Shown here piece after piece: positions 34,779 through 43,536 of a stretch of 64,000 nucleotides of DNA. A program made the position numbers and the translations under genes. Under the pieces are notes generated by a model that saw only the letters and a list, made by a program, of their open reading frames with translations, was not told where the DNA came from and ran no database searches. Source of the DNA: Bryobacterales bacterium (GTDB lineage: Bacteria; Acidobacteriota; Terriglobia; Bryobacterales; Bryobacteraceae). Each line of letters begins with the position of its first letter. The first letter of the stretch is position 1. Location of the stretch: NCBI GenBank assembly GCA_003142185.1, contig PLOR01000111.1:16487-80486 (forward strand), read 5' to 3'.

Positions 34779-35213
34779 TCACACCCGGTAAGTGTCGGCG
34801 CGCCAATGTTGAACGGCGCGCTTGATGGCATCGGGGGACAGGCTCTCCCGGGCGGCGCGGGCGGCCAGAGCCGCGAATTCCTGGTCGTCGGCGAAACGCA
34901 GAGCGACAATCTGCCCCACCCCGAGCCGCGGGTCCAGCAACTTGCCGGTCAGCACATAGTGCCGCAGATTCTCCTCGGCGCGGATGGCGCGATCCTGCGC
35001 TTTGAGCGAAAACACACGGCAGAACAAAGCGATCATCAGCGAAGTAACGACCAGCACCACGATCAGCGACGCGCTGTAGAGCCGTGCATGGCTGCCAAGA
35101 GACTTGTACAGGTTGACCAGCGATCCGATCAGCGTCAACACCAGGATGCCCAAGAGCACAAAGTGGTAAGCCGGCACCAACTGCCGGTGATTGGCGTAAT
35201 TCTGTTCCTGCAT
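34779..35213 (-). CDS. DUF6526-like small membrane protein
   Basis: A 144-residue protein. It has the N-terminal NYANHRQLVPAYHF motif and two adjacent membrane helices (FVLLGILVLTLIGSLVNLY and YSASLIVVLVVTSLMIALF). A cytoplasmic helical tail follows with RAEENLRHYVLTGKLLDPRL and ALRFADDQEFAALAARA. The arrangement matches the DUF6526 family; no function is known. AAGGAG precedes the ATG. It is monocistronic, 170 bp before the BON-domain gene end. Confidence 0.75.
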   Translation of the reverse strand: MQEQNYANHRQLVPAYHFVLLGILVLTLIGSLVNLYKSLGSHARLYSASLIVVLVVTSLMIALFCRVFSLKAQDRAIRAEENLRHYVLTGKLLDPRLGVGQIVALRFADDQEFAALAARAARESLSPDAIKRAVQHWRADTYRV

Positions 35214-35382
35214 GCGTTCTCCTTCCGGCGCGGCTCGGGCTAATGAGGCAGCGCGTCCGGCTCAGAATAGCACGTTGCCGAGGAGATGGAACGCATCCGG
35301 CGGCCAGGGCAGCGGGCTCGCCGGGTCTGGGGCGCGGCCCGCGCCCCAGATGTCCCAGGCAGAGAGCCGTTATCGCCAACGC

Positions 35383-35946
35383 TCAGCTTTTCTTGGCGGA
35401 AGGATGCTCGACTTCGAGGTTGTTCACCACCTGGCCGAAACTCAATCCAGCGCCCGTGGCGCGAATGCCGACCAGCTCTTTGTCGACGTCGGTCGAGACC
35501 AGGCCGCTCAAGGTCACGCGCCCGTTATCCACCACGATGTGAATGGCAGGCTGCGGGCCGGCGGCGTACTGCCCCAGCGACGAGTAGCTGAAAATGGCTC
35601 GCGCCACTTGACGTCGCAGACGATCGTCCATCGGCGAGGGCGGCAGCACTTTGATTTCGTTGGTGACGCCGGTGACGCCGGGAATGCGTGCGACCAGCCG
35701 CGCCAGATCGGCTTTCTTGAATGGTTCCGTCACCGCCCCGTTTAATTCCACCTGGCCGTCATGCACGAACGTGCCAACCTGGTCCCAAATATAGTAATAG
35801 GGGTACGACAATACCACGTGTCGCACCTGTTTGGCGATCGTATCGTCGGTTGCGGGCTTTGGGAAGCTGTCCTTGGTAGCCGCCAGAGCGGTCGCGGCCA
35901 GTAACGCCGCAGCCATCAGAATCCTTGTGATTGCCCCTGTCTTCAT
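35383..35946 (-). CDS. Exported protein with two BON domains
   Basis: A 187-residue protein. It has a signal peptide (ILMAAALLAATALA) followed by two BON modules. The first (about 35-100) contains VRHVVLSYPYYYIWDQVGTF and VELNGAVTEPFKKADLARLV. The second (about 108-180) contains HIVVDNGRVTLSGLV. BON domains bind phospholipid surfaces or support envelope stability, as in OsmY, so a periplasmic stress role is plausible. GGAGGG precedes the ATG. Confidence 0.85.
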   Translation of the reverse strand: MKTGAITRILMAAALLAATALAATKDSFPKPATDDTIAKQVRHVVLSYPYYYIWDQVGTFVHDGQVELNGAVTEPFKKADLARLVARIPGVTGVTNEIKVLPPSPMDDRLRRQVARAIFSYSSLGQYAAGPQPAIHIVVDNGRVTLSGLVSTDVDKELVGIRATGAGLSFGQVVNNLEVEHPSAKKS

Positions 35947-36032
35947 GTTTTTTCCCTCCTGTCTTGTTAGAGGGTTGTCCGGCAGGTCCGGTTACATGGA
36001 TGGCGAGCTGCGAGCGCTCGATCGACGCCGGC

Positions 36033-36245
36033 TCAGGCTAGCCGGCCGCCGCAGCGCCAACCGCCGGCTGTCGCGGGGGCACGCGGCGCAACCAGGCGCG
36101 CGTCCCGCTCGTCCACCAGGTGTATCACCTTGAGCAACCGGCGCTCGAATTCGGGATGCCATTCCGGGGTCCGCTGCAACTGGCTGCGGGCTTCGGAGAT
36201 GCGATCATCCAGGTTGGCGGCCGGATGCTCGGTCCTTTGCATCAT
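36033..36245 (-). CDS. Possible small protein downstream of the sigma factor gene
   Basis: A 70-residue open frame (MMQRTEHPAANLDDRISEAR, then HPEFERRLLKVIHLVDERDA) with a charged amphipathic helix pattern and a basic, Gly-rich tail. It has no clear ribosome site and no recognised family. It sits 110 bp after the sigma factor on the same strand, so it could be a co-transcribed regulator, or chance. The rest of the 35947-36352 gap shows nothing. Confidence 0.35.
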   Translation of the reverse strand: MMQRTEHPAANLDDRISEARSQLQRTPEWHPEFERRLLKVIHLVDERDARLVAPRAPATAGGWRCGGRLA

Positions 36246-36352
36246 GACTGACAATGCAGTGCCCCGCCGCGGAAGAAATTCTCGCCAAAAAACGCGCATT
36301 TATTCGCCCCGGTTCCAGGCAATTTCAGCATCGAGCCCGCTGGCAACACTCC

Positions 36353-37120
36353 TTACACCGGCTGAAAGGCTTCCGCCGACCGTATGCCCTGGGATTCCAG
36401 CGCCAGCGCCATCCTCTTCAGTGCCGTCTTATGAATCTGCGAGATGCGGCTTTCATTGACGCCCAACAGGCTGCCAATTTCCTTCATCGTCATCTCGTTG
36501 GTGTAATACAGGAACACAACCTTCTGGTAGCGCGCCGGAAGCGTTCCGAGGGCTCGGGCGAGTGTGCTTTCCAGTTCCCGCCGTTCGCACATACGGTCGG
36601 GCTGGAGCTCGGCAGTCGCGGGAAACTCCTGCGGGCGCTCCCGGTCCAGGTCGTCCCGCTGCGTAATCGAGATCTGTCCGAGATGCCGCAATTCCACTTG
36701 AATGCGGCGCAGGCGGTCCGTGCTGACGCCCAGTTCCGAGGCCACTTCTGTTTCATTGGGATTGCGGCCCAGCCTGAAGGCGAGGTCGCTGGTCGCCGCA
36801 TCAATCTGTTTTTGCCGCTTCCGCATATCCCGCGACGCCCAATCGAGCTGGCGCAGGCTGTCCAGGATGGCGCCCTTGATGCGGTGTTTGGCGTAGCTGT
36901 GGAACTCCACCTTCTTGCGGCGATCGAACTTGGCGACGGCGTCGAACAGGCCGAGCACGCCGGCGTGAATCAAGTCGTCCAGGTCGACGTGCACCGGCAG
37001 GTTTTCATGGACCCGGATGGCGATCGCCTTCACCAGGGGAAGATGTTCGAGCACGATTTGATCGCGAATCTCCTGCGAAATCTTGACCTCTTTGCGTGCA
37101 GACACACTTGGCACCTTCAT
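36353..37120 (-). CDS. FliA/WhiG-family RNA polymerase sigma factor
   Basis: A 255-residue sigma-70-type factor. Region 2 contains HLPLVKAIAIRVHENLPVHV, DLDDLIHAGVLGLFDAVAKF and SYAKHRIKGAILDSLRQLDW. Region 3 follows with RLGRNPNETEVASELGVS, and region 4 has the helix-turn-helix MTMKEIGSLLGVNESRISQI. The domain set and spacing match the FliA/WhiG (sigma-28) group. No flagellar or chemotaxis genes are in the window, so the regulon is unknown. AAGGA precedes the ATG. It is divergent from the 37.6 kb TonB receptor region. Confidence 0.9.
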   Translation of the reverse strand: MKVPSVSARKEVKISQEIRDQIVLEHLPLVKAIAIRVHENLPVHVDLDDLIHAGVLGLFDAVAKFDRRKKVEFHSYAKHRIKGAILDSLRQLDWASRDMRKRQKQIDAATSDLAFRLGRNPNETEVASELGVSTDRLRRIQVELRHLGQISITQRDDLDRERPQEFPATAELQPDRMCERRELESTLARALGTLPARYQKVVFLYYTNEMTMKEIGSLLGVNESRISQIHKTALKRMALALESQGIRSAEAFQPV

Positions 37121-37410
37121 GGCGTTCCGTCCTTTTTTCGGATTTCTTTGGTCCGGCCCGAACCGGCCGGCACAGCTAGGAATGCATCCCTAGTGCCAGA
37201 AGACTTTAGGCTTTAAGTACCTTTTTATCTGTAAATAGGAGATGGAAGACCCGTTCCGAAATGGAACGTGTTTCAGGTTGAAACGAAGGAGGGGAGGGCC
37301 TTGGAGCAAAACGGAACTGAAGGTGCGGCGTCACGCGTCGTGCAACTACATCGAAATGACGCCGGACGCATCCGGCGCGGGACGATCCCGTTCGGCGCCA
37401 TCACCCTGGA

Positions 37411-37590
37411 GGCGCCTAGTGTATTCCCATTATTGCCATGAATAGGTATTACAGATACGATGCCCTTTAGCTGGATTTCGGTAAACGCTGTTAGTCTCGC
37501 TGCAAACGGCGCTAAAAACAAAATTTACGTCGGACACCCGCTGCAAGTGGGCGCGGGAGTCGTGTGTTCGCAGGGTGCTACCCCCGTCGC
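37411..37590 (+). repeat. Conserved upstream block, copy 1 (shared with rdhA upstream region)
   Basis: Words in common with 44824-45006, in the same order and at similar spacing, are GGCGCC, ATTCCCATTATTGC (37423-37436), TCGGTAAACG (TCGGTGAACG in the other copy), a TTAGTCTCGCT-like word, and near the end CGTGTGTTCGCAGGG (37561-37575) within a 26 bp stretch having two mismatches. The block spans promoter and leader. Confidence 0.75.
37433..37461 (+). promoter_or_regulatory. Candidate promoter of the 37.6 kb TonB receptor
   Basis: TTGCCA (37433-37438), a 17 bp spacer and TACGAT (37456-37461). The same layout, TTGCGA and TTACCA/TACCAT, is conserved upstream of rdhA. Initiation near 37468 would give a leader of about 185 nt. 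Confidence 0.55.
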
Positions 37591-37653
37591 GGCCTCGATT
37601 CCTTCGCTGCGGGAAACTCCGCTCTATTATTCGAACTTGAGTGAGGTCTTATC

Positions 37654-40600
37654 ATGTTCAGACTTACTGCAGTTATTGTCATCGCGTGCGCGTCTCTTTG
37701 TGCGCAGAGTAACTTCGCGACGCTGAGTGGAAGGATTCAGGACCCGTCGCAGGCGCCCGTTTCGGGTGCACGCATCTCAGTGACGGCCAAAGCGACCGCC
37801 GCGGTGCGGCAGGCAGTCACCAATGGCGAGGGCCTGTTTGAATTCCCGAACCTGCTTCCAGGCGGCTACGCGGTTCAGGTTTCCGCACCCGGATTCGCCG
37901 TCGAGACCCGCGACGTCCTGCTCGAAGTCGGCCAGAATCTGGCACTCGATCTTGCGCTGGTGCTCGGTGAGAGGCACGAAACGCTGGAAATTGTGGAGGC
38001 TGCGGATCTGCTACGAACGCAGGACGTCAGCCTGGGCGAAGTCGTGGAGCCCAAGTCGATCGAGGATTTGCCGCTGAACGGCCGCATGCTGCTCGACCTG
38101 GCATTGACCGTTCCGGACGCGCACGTCGGCCATGGCGCGCAGACCGGCGACATGAGCCCGCTCTACTGGCGGCCCGGCCAGGCCTCCGCCATCACCATCG
38201 GCGGCAACCGTCCCAACGCGAACTATTTCCTGCTGGACGGCGTAACCAACACGGATCCTACCTTCAATGCGATGAACCTGAGTTTGTCGTTGGATGCCGT
38301 GCAGGAGTTTCAGGTCCAGACCGGCAGTTACTTGGCCGAACTGGGCGGCGCCGGGGGCGGTCAGATCAACGTCATCACCCGCCAGGGCACCACGAATTTT
38401 CATGGAGCCGTATATGAGTATCTGCGCAACAACGCACTAGATGCGCGCACGTGGAACGAGCTGCCGGGCGACGACCATCTGGTGCAGAACAACTATGGCG
38501 GCGCGCTGGGAGGTCCGCTCTTTGGAACTAAGACCTTCTTCTTTGCCAACTATGAAGGTTTCCGGCAGACCGCGGCGCAGACCGCGATGGATACCGTGCC
38601 AACCGCGGCGGAGGCCACCGGCAACTTCAGCGGCAGCGGATCCGCCATTTACGATCCCGCCAGCACTTATACGAATCCGAATTACAACCCATCGCTTCCG
38701 GTGAGCGCGGCCAATCCGCAGGCCCTGCGGACCGAGTTCCCGGGTAACATCATTCCAGCCAGCCGGATGAATTCGGCGGCCCTTCTCATGTTACAGAGTT
38801 ACGTGCCGCGCCCGAACACGGCGGGAGACATGGGCCTCGGTATGACTATGAACGGTGCGCCGACGGTCTTCGGCGCCGGCTTGGATTCCAACAACCTGCT
38901 GGATGTCCGCGACGCACAGGAGCGAAACAACCAGGGCACTATCCGCGTGGACCGGATACTCGGCAGCGATACGCTCAACGTGCGTTTCTCGTCGAGCAAT
39001 GAGCAGGGATTCACGCCGCAAAACCTGCCCGGTTACGGCTTCAACTTCAACAACGCCTCGCAGAACGGCGCTCTAATCTGGACCAAGGTGATCTCGCCCA
39101 CCATCGTGAATACGGCTTCGGTCGGCGTTTCCCGCCTGGCTATGTCGCACTGGTCGCAGGATAACGGAATTGACGACATCGTGGACGCGCTGGGAATCAC
39201 CGGGACCAACTTCGGCGGACAGAAAGGCTGGGGAGCGCCCTACTTCAATGTGCAAGGCTATTCGCCGTTCGGAGACTCCTGGCAGGCCACGCCCATGGAT
39301 CAGTGGAACACCACCGTTCAGGCTCGCGAAACGCTGAGCTGGCAAAAGGGGCGCCACAGCCTGAAGTTCGGCTCGAGTGGCCAGCGGGTGATCTGGCCCA
39401 TGTGGGCGCTGGTGCAAAGCCGCGGCTACTATCAATTCACTCCCGGCTTCACCACGGAAACGGAAAACAACGACGGCACAGGTTCCGCGCTGGCGAGCTT
39501 CCTGCTCGGCCTTCCCGCATCGCGCCAGGTTCAAGCCGGCGTGCCCAGCATGAACCTGCGCAACTGGTCCGCGAATGCCTTCGCTCAGGATACCTGGCGT
39601 CTGACGCCGACCACCACCCTCGACTTCGGCCTGCGCTACGAATTCGAGACGCCGCTGGAGGATACGAAGCAGCCTTGGAGCAATCTGGAGGTCGAGAACG
39701 GCAAGTTGATGGCGTTCATCGGCGGTCAGGACGGCATGCCGCGCGGCCTGATGTACTCGAACAAGCTGCGCTTCGCGCCGCGCTTCGGCATTGCGCATCA
39801 CTTCGAACAAAGCGGCATCGTGCTGCGCGCCGCCTATGGCATCTTCTACACTCCGGTGGACATGAACACCTGGTGCAACGAGTTGCACAATGTGCCCGTC
39901 CTGTTCCCGATCACCCAGCAGAGTAACAACTTCACGCCGCAGATCACGGGGTTTAACTTCCCGCAGCCGGTGCTGGGCCAGACCACGGTGAGCTTCTCCG
40001 CCTTCGATCCGCACGCGCCGTCGCAATACGTGCAGCAGTGGAGCACCTCTCTGCAAAAGAGCCTGGGGCGCAACACCACGCTGGAGGCCGGCTATCACGG
40101 CGAGCGCGGCTTCCATCTGCAACGCGCGGACCTCATCAACAACGCCCTTCCGGGACCGGGGGCTCTGCAAGCACGCCGGCCGTATCAGGACGCCACCTTC
40201 GTCAATGGGACCGTCTTGCCCTCCAACATCACGGTCGCAAGCACGACCTTCCCCGTGAGCTCGGTGAACCTGCTGCAGAACACCGCTCGAAGCTGGTACG
40301 ACGCCGGCTATGTCAATCTGAGGCGGCGGTACGCGAATAGTCTGAGCCTGCTGGTGAACTACACTTATGCGAAGAACCTGTCTAATGCTCCCGATTTTCG
40401 GTCGCCCATGTTCGAATCCGCGATTCCTCAGAACGACAACGATCTGAACGCGGAAAAAGGGCCGGCGTGCGATGTCCGCAGCCGCTTCTCGCTCAGCGCG
40501 GTGTACGACATTCATCCGCTGACGGTGAGGGATTGGACACGGTCCCTCACGCGCAACTGGAAGCTCTCGACGATTTATCAAGTGCAGTCCGGAATGCCGT

Positions 40601-41007
40601 TCACGATATCGGTGTTCGGCGACACCGCGAACACAGGCACTCTGATCGGCGAGAACGCGATCCGCGCGAACTACACCGGACAGCCGGTCTTCGGCGCGGG
40701 CACGGGCACGACGGCGGAGTGGTTCAATCCGGATGCCTTCGCCACTCCCGCCGCATATACGTTCGGCAACCTGGGACGCAACACCGTCTACGGGCCTGGC
40801 ATGCAAACAGCGGACGTCGCGCTGGTTCGCACCTTCGCCTTCACCGAGCGGCTGCACACGGAGCTTCGCGGCGAGGCGTTCAATGCGCTGAATCATTCGA
40901 ACTGGGGCACGCCCAATCGTTTCGTGAACACGCCCCAGTTGGGCACCATCACCGAAGCCACCACTCCGGGCCGCGAATTCCAGTTGAGCGCCCGGCTTTC
41001 GTTCTAA
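37654..41007 (+). CDS. TonB-dependent receptor, Oar-like
   Basis: A 1117-residue outer-membrane receptor. It has a signal peptide (TAVIVIACASLCAQS), a CarboxypepD_reg-like domain (NFATLSGRIQDPSQAPVSGA ... YAVQVSAPGFAVETRDV), and a plug region with YFLLDGVTNTDP and QINVITRQGTNFHGAVYEYL-type motifs. A long barrel with LNHSNWGTPNRFVNT ends in ARLSF. The substrate is unknown. It shares a promoter/leader block with the reductive dehalogenase gene 7.5 kb away, so a halogenated organic ligand is a reasonable guess. GAGG lies 8 nt before the ATG. It converges with the AhpD-like operon. Confidence 0.92.
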   Translation: MFRLTAVIVIACASLCAQSNFATLSGRIQDPSQAPVSGARISVTAKATAAVRQAVTNGEGLFEFPNLLPGGYAVQVSAPGFAVETRDVLLEVGQNLALDLALVLGERHETLEIVEAADLLRTQDVSLGEVVEPKSIEDLPLNGRMLLDLALTVPDAHVGHGAQTGDMSPLYWRPGQASAITIGGNRPNANYFLLDGVTNTDPTFNAMNLSLSLDAVQEFQVQTGSYLAELGGAGGGQINVITRQGTTNFHGAVYEYLRNNALDARTWNELPGDDHLVQNNYGGALGGPLFGTKTFFFANYEGFRQTAAQTAMDTVPTAAEATGNFSGSGSAIYDPASTYTNPNYNPSLPVSAANPQALRTEFPGNIIPASRMNSAALLMLQSYVPRPNTAGDMGLGMTMNGAPTVFGAGLDSNNLLDVRDAQERNNQGTIRVDRILGSDTLNVRFSSSNEQGFTPQNLPGYGFNFNNASQNGALIWTKVISPTIVNTASVGVSRLAMSHWSQDNGIDDIVDALGITGTNFGGQKGWGAPYFNVQGYSPFGDSWQATPMDQWNTTVQARETLSWQKGRHSLKFGSSGQRVIWPMWALVQSRGYYQFTPGFTTETENNDGTGSALASFLLGLPASRQVQAGVPSMNLRNWSANAFAQDTWRLTPTTTLDFGLRYEFETPLEDTKQPWSNLEVENGKLMAFIGGQDGMPRGLMYSNKLRFAPRFGIAHHFEQSGIVLRAAYGIFYTPVDMNTWCNELHNVPVLFPITQQSNNFTPQITGFNFPQPVLGQTTVSFSAFDPHAPSQYVQQWSTSLQKSLGRNTTLEAGYHGERGFHLQRADLINNALPGPGALQARRPYQDATFVNGTVLPSNITVASTTFPVSSVNLLQNTARSWYDAGYVNLRRRYANSLSLLVNYTYAKNLSNAPDFRSPMFESAIPQNDNDLNAEKGPACDVRSRFSLSAVYDIHPLTVRDWTRSLTRNWKLSTIYQVQSGMPFTISVFGDTANTGTLIGENAIRANYTGQPVFGAGTGTTAEWFNPDAFATPAAYTFGNLGRNTVYGPGMQTADVALVRTFAFTERLHTELRGEAFNALNHSNWGTPNRFVNTPQLGTITEATTPGREFQLSARLSF

Positions 41008-41034
41008 GGATTCGTTCCGGAATTACCGTTATCG

Positions 41035-41058
41035 ACCGCTCCCTATGGTCGCGGCTCC
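41035..41058. repeat. Dispersed repeat, family E, copy 1
   Basis: The 24 bp word beginning ACCGCTCCCTATGGTCGCGG is found identically in reverse orientation at 50271-50294 and with two changes at 53072-53095. This copy overlaps the stop codon of the neighbouring AhpD-like gene. Confidence 0.7.
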
Positions 41059-41609
41059 GTCAGTATCCTGTGGATCGAGCTCGCGTAGCCGTCGCGGGCG
41101 GTGATGGGCGCGCGCTGCCGATACACATCGGGGTCGGTGGGCGCCCAGGTTCCCAGTCCGTCGACATAGCGATTGAACATGCAAAAGGCCGCGGCGATGA
41201 GCACAGTGTCGTGGATCTCCATGTCACTGGCGCCGCACTCCCGGGCGCGCGCGATATCTTCGCTGGTTACTTCCTTTCCGCTGCGCTGAACTTTGCCGGC
41301 GATGGCGAGCAGGGACTTCATCTTGTCCGAGACGGCGGCGTGTTCGGGGTCGCGCTTGACGTCGAGCACGAGTTGCTCGTTATTGCCCAGATGGTATGCG
41401 GCAACGGCTCCGTGAACGGTTTGGCAGAAGAAACAGTCGTTGCGCGACGAGACGAAGGTCGCGATCAGCTCGCGCTCCCCGGGGGAGAGCGTATTCGGTC
41501 CGCGAAGAAGAATGTCGGCGAGCTGGTTGAGCGGCTCGGCGGTTTCCGGCCGGAACACCATCAACCCTCGGATGCCGGGCAGGTCCTCTCGCAACTGTAT
41601 ATGTGCCAT
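41043..41609 (-). CDS. AhpD/carboxymuconolactone-decarboxylase-like protein (last gene of the operon)
   Basis: A 188-residue helical protein of the peroxidase-related CMD/AhpD superfamily. The redox-type motif is NDCFFCQTVHGAVAAYHLG (CxxC then His), followed by MKSLLAIAGKV and DTVLIAAAFCMFNRYVDGLG. In AhpD the CxxC and nearby His act in thiol-dependent peroxide reduction. The substrate is unknown here. It is closely similar to the two paralogues at 43.5 and 44.2 kb and lies 18 bp after the MFS gene. Its last codons and the TAG lie in a family E repeat, so the C-terminus has probably been altered by the repeat. GAGGAG precedes the ATG. Confidence 0.88.
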   Translation of the reverse strand: MAHIQLREDLPGIRGLMVFRPETAEPLNQLADILLRGPNTLSPGERELIATFVSSRNDCFFCQTVHGAVAAYHLGNNEQLVLDVKRDPEHAAVSDKMKSLLAIAGKVQRSGKEVTSEDIARARECGASDMEIHDTVLIAAAFCMFNRYVDGLGTWAPTDPDVYRQRAPITARDGYASSIHRILTEPRP

Positions 41610-41627
41610 TTGTAAGTTCTCCTCTCA

Positions 41628-42875
41628 CTAATCCTCGCTGCTTGCGAAGCTTGTCTTGTAGCGCGGCAGCAGCAGCATGAGCAACGCGGCGACAAGTGTC
41701 ACACCGGCGAGTTGCATCAGAAGCGCGCGGTAGGATCCGGTGGCATCGAAGGCACGGCCCATGATGACAGGACCGATCGCGCCGGCGATCGCATACGCGG
41801 TCCACGTGAAGCCGTACAGAGTCGAAAACGATTTCAAGCCGAAGTATCTGGAGAGCAGATAGGGAGTGACATCGCCTTCTCCACCCATGCCGAATCCAAT
41901 CAGCGCGGCGGCCCCGATGCCCACCGGGAGGGAATGCGCACCCGCCAGCAGGAACGTGCCCAGCGCTGAGAGTGCAAAGAGACAAACGGCGACCCTCGGC
42001 GCGAAGTAGCGGTCCAGCAGCCATCCCGTGAGCAGCCTGCCTGCGAGGATCGCTCCGCCCATCGCCGACACGGCCAGAGCGGCCTTCCCCGCCGCAATTC
42101 CGCGATCGGTCAGCAACGCGGAAAGATGAGTGATGGCGCCGTTCTGGCTGATGGAGATGAGAAACAGCTCGGCGACGATAATCCAGAAGATGCGGGAGCG
42201 CACGCCCTCTCTGACCGAGGTGCCGGTGGCCGGTGTGATCACCGAATGGGCGGCGCGGGAACGCTCGCGAACGCGCCAGCCGCATGGCAGGCCGATCACG
42301 AGAACGCCGGCGCCTAAAATGGCGAAGGAAGCGCGCCAACCCACGGCGTGAATCAGAGCTTCGGCGAGAGGAGGAAGAACCATGGCGCCCACCGCGCCAC
42401 CGCCGAGCAAAATGGAAAATGCCACGCCGCGGCGCTCCCGGAACCAGGTACTCAGCACGCGAGTGTATGCCAGGTGAGCGGTCCCATTCCCCACCATGCC
42501 GAGAATCAGGAAGATCGCGTAGAGATGCCACAGATGGCGCGTCAGCAGCGCGAGCGACGCGAACGCGCACCCGAAGATGGTCAGGCAGGGCAGAATAATG
42601 CGCCGCGCCGGATAGCGATCGAGCAGCCAGCCGAGCGGCGGCGAGCAGGCCGCAACCGCCAGCGCCGCGATGCCGAAGGCTACCGAGACCGCTTCGCGCG
42701 ACCAGCCGAACTCGGCGGCAAGCGGTTTCAGGAAAATGGCGAAAGTATAGATAAACAGCGACGCGAAGCTGACCAGCACGCAAACGGAAGACGCGGCGGC
42801 CACGCGCCATCCCGGATAGCGGATGCTGTGCTCGTTCGGCGCCGAGGCCGCGGCGGGCTGAAGGGCGGTTACCAG
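41628..42875 (-). CDS. MFS transporter (oxalate/formate antiporter-like), probable CTG start
   Basis: A twelve-helix major facilitator protein of about 415 residues. The first helix follows YPGWRVAAASSVCV. The family motif LGWLLDRYPARRIILPCLTI lies between helices 2 and 3. The second half starts at IFWIIVAELFLISISQNGAI, and the later GRLLTGWLLDRYFAPRVA repeats the motif. No ATG, GTG or TTG precedes the conserved YPGWR segment after the stop of the upstream gene. The CTG at 42875 lies 1 nt past that stop, with GAGGAG 10 nt upstream, so I start there. The GTG at 42803 would trim YPGWR. It probably exports or imports an organic anion handled by the AhpD-like operon. Confidence 0.83.
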   Translation of the reverse strand: MVTALQPAAASAPNEHSIRYPGWRVAAASSVCVLVSFASLFIYTFAIFLKPLAAEFGWSREAVSVAFGIAALAVAACSPPLGWLLDRYPARRIILPCLTIFGCAFASLALLTRHLWHLYAIFLILGMVGNGTAHLAYTRVLSTWFRERRGVAFSILLGGGAVGAMVLPPLAEALIHAVGWRASFAILGAGVLVIGLPCGWRVRERSRAAHSVITPATGTSVREGVRSRIFWIIVAELFLISISQNGAITHLSALLTDRGIAAGKAALAVSAMGGAILAGRLLTGWLLDRYFAPRVAVCLFALSALGTFLLAGAHSLPVGIGAAALIGFGMGGEGDVTPYLLSRYFGLKSFSTLYGFTWTAYAIAGAIGPVIMGRAFDATGSYRALLMQLAGVTLVAALLMLLLPRYKTSFASSED

Positions 42876-42876
42876 G

Positions 42877-43509
42877 TTAGTGGTTCTCCTCGCGAACGTA
42901 ACCGTGCCGGGCCAGATGCTGCCCTTGCAGGCGGTGAGCTTCTTCGGACATCTCGGCGACGCCGGTAGCCGTGATCCAGCGATTGTAAAAGTTGAAGAGC
43001 GCGCAGGTGGTGATGGCGTAGTAAATCGCTTCGTCGTCCCATCCGGCAACACGCACCTGCTCAACATCGTCGGCCGTAACGGCTGGCAGGTCGCGGGTAA
43101 TCTTCGTGACGTAACGGAGCATGGCCTTGTCCTTCTCCTCGAGAGCGGAGGCCTCGAGGTCGTTGAGAACGCCTCGGACAAGGTCCTCGCTGCCGAGCAG
43201 TTCGGCGGCGGCGGCGGCGTGGGCGCGCGTACAGAAGCGGCACTCATTCTGCAATGAGGTCCACGCGGCAATCAGTTCGCGCATCGCCGGACTGATCGTG
43301 GCAGGCGTCCGCAGAACTCCCTGGCTGAAGCGGGAGAGGCTGTCCGTGAACGACGGCTGGAACGCAAACAGGTCCCAGATTTTCGAGTACTCGGCGTTGC
43401 GGCCGCGCGCGGAGTCAATCAGTTCCTTGTAGAGACCCGGCTTCGGGTTGCTCTCCACGCCGGGAAGGTACAGCGCCTTGGCGCGCGCGCGAGCAGAAAC
43501 GGTGGACAT
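42877..43509 (-). CDS. AhpD/carboxymuconolactone-decarboxylase-like protein, divergent member
   Basis: A 210-residue CMD-superfamily protein. It has SPAMRELIAAWTSLQNECRF, the motif CRFCTRAHAAAAAELLG, and a C-terminal half with DLPAVTADDVEQVRVAGWDD and ITTCALFNFYNRWITATGVA. It differs clearly from the three other copies in the operon and probably has a different substrate or partner. AGGAGG precedes the ATG. The MFS gene begins at once after its stop codon. It may be an alkylhydroperoxidase-type antioxidant or an enzyme of ring-cleavage catabolism; the sequence does not decide. Confidence 0.87.
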   Translation of the reverse strand: MSTVSARARAKALYLPGVESNPKPGLYKELIDSARGRNAEYSKIWDLFAFQPSFTDSLSRFSQGVLRTPATISPAMRELIAAWTSLQNECRFCTRAHAAAAAELLGSEDLVRGVLNDLEASALEEKDKAMLRYVTKITRDLPAVTADDVEQVRVAGWDDEAIYYAITTCALFNFYNRWITATGVAEMSEEAHRLQGQHLARHGYVREENH

Positions 43510-43536
43510 GGAACAGGGCCTCCTAATGCCCGTGTA

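Larger units (their letters stand above)
37121..37653. other. Divergent intergenic region with conserved promoter/leader block
   Basis: A 533 bp gap between the sigma factor (minus) and a TonB receptor (plus). The right-hand part (37411-37590) is homologous to the region upstream of the reductive dehalogenase gene. The left-hand part shows no recognisable element. Confidence 0.6.

Noticed and set aside
39073..40896. A 607-codon open frame opposite the 37.6 kb TonB receptor, and similar ones at 11703-13085, 13197-14969 and 48644-49831
   Set aside because: All lie antisense to long receptors with clear signal, plug and barrel motifs. Their products have low-complexity basic composition and no domain.
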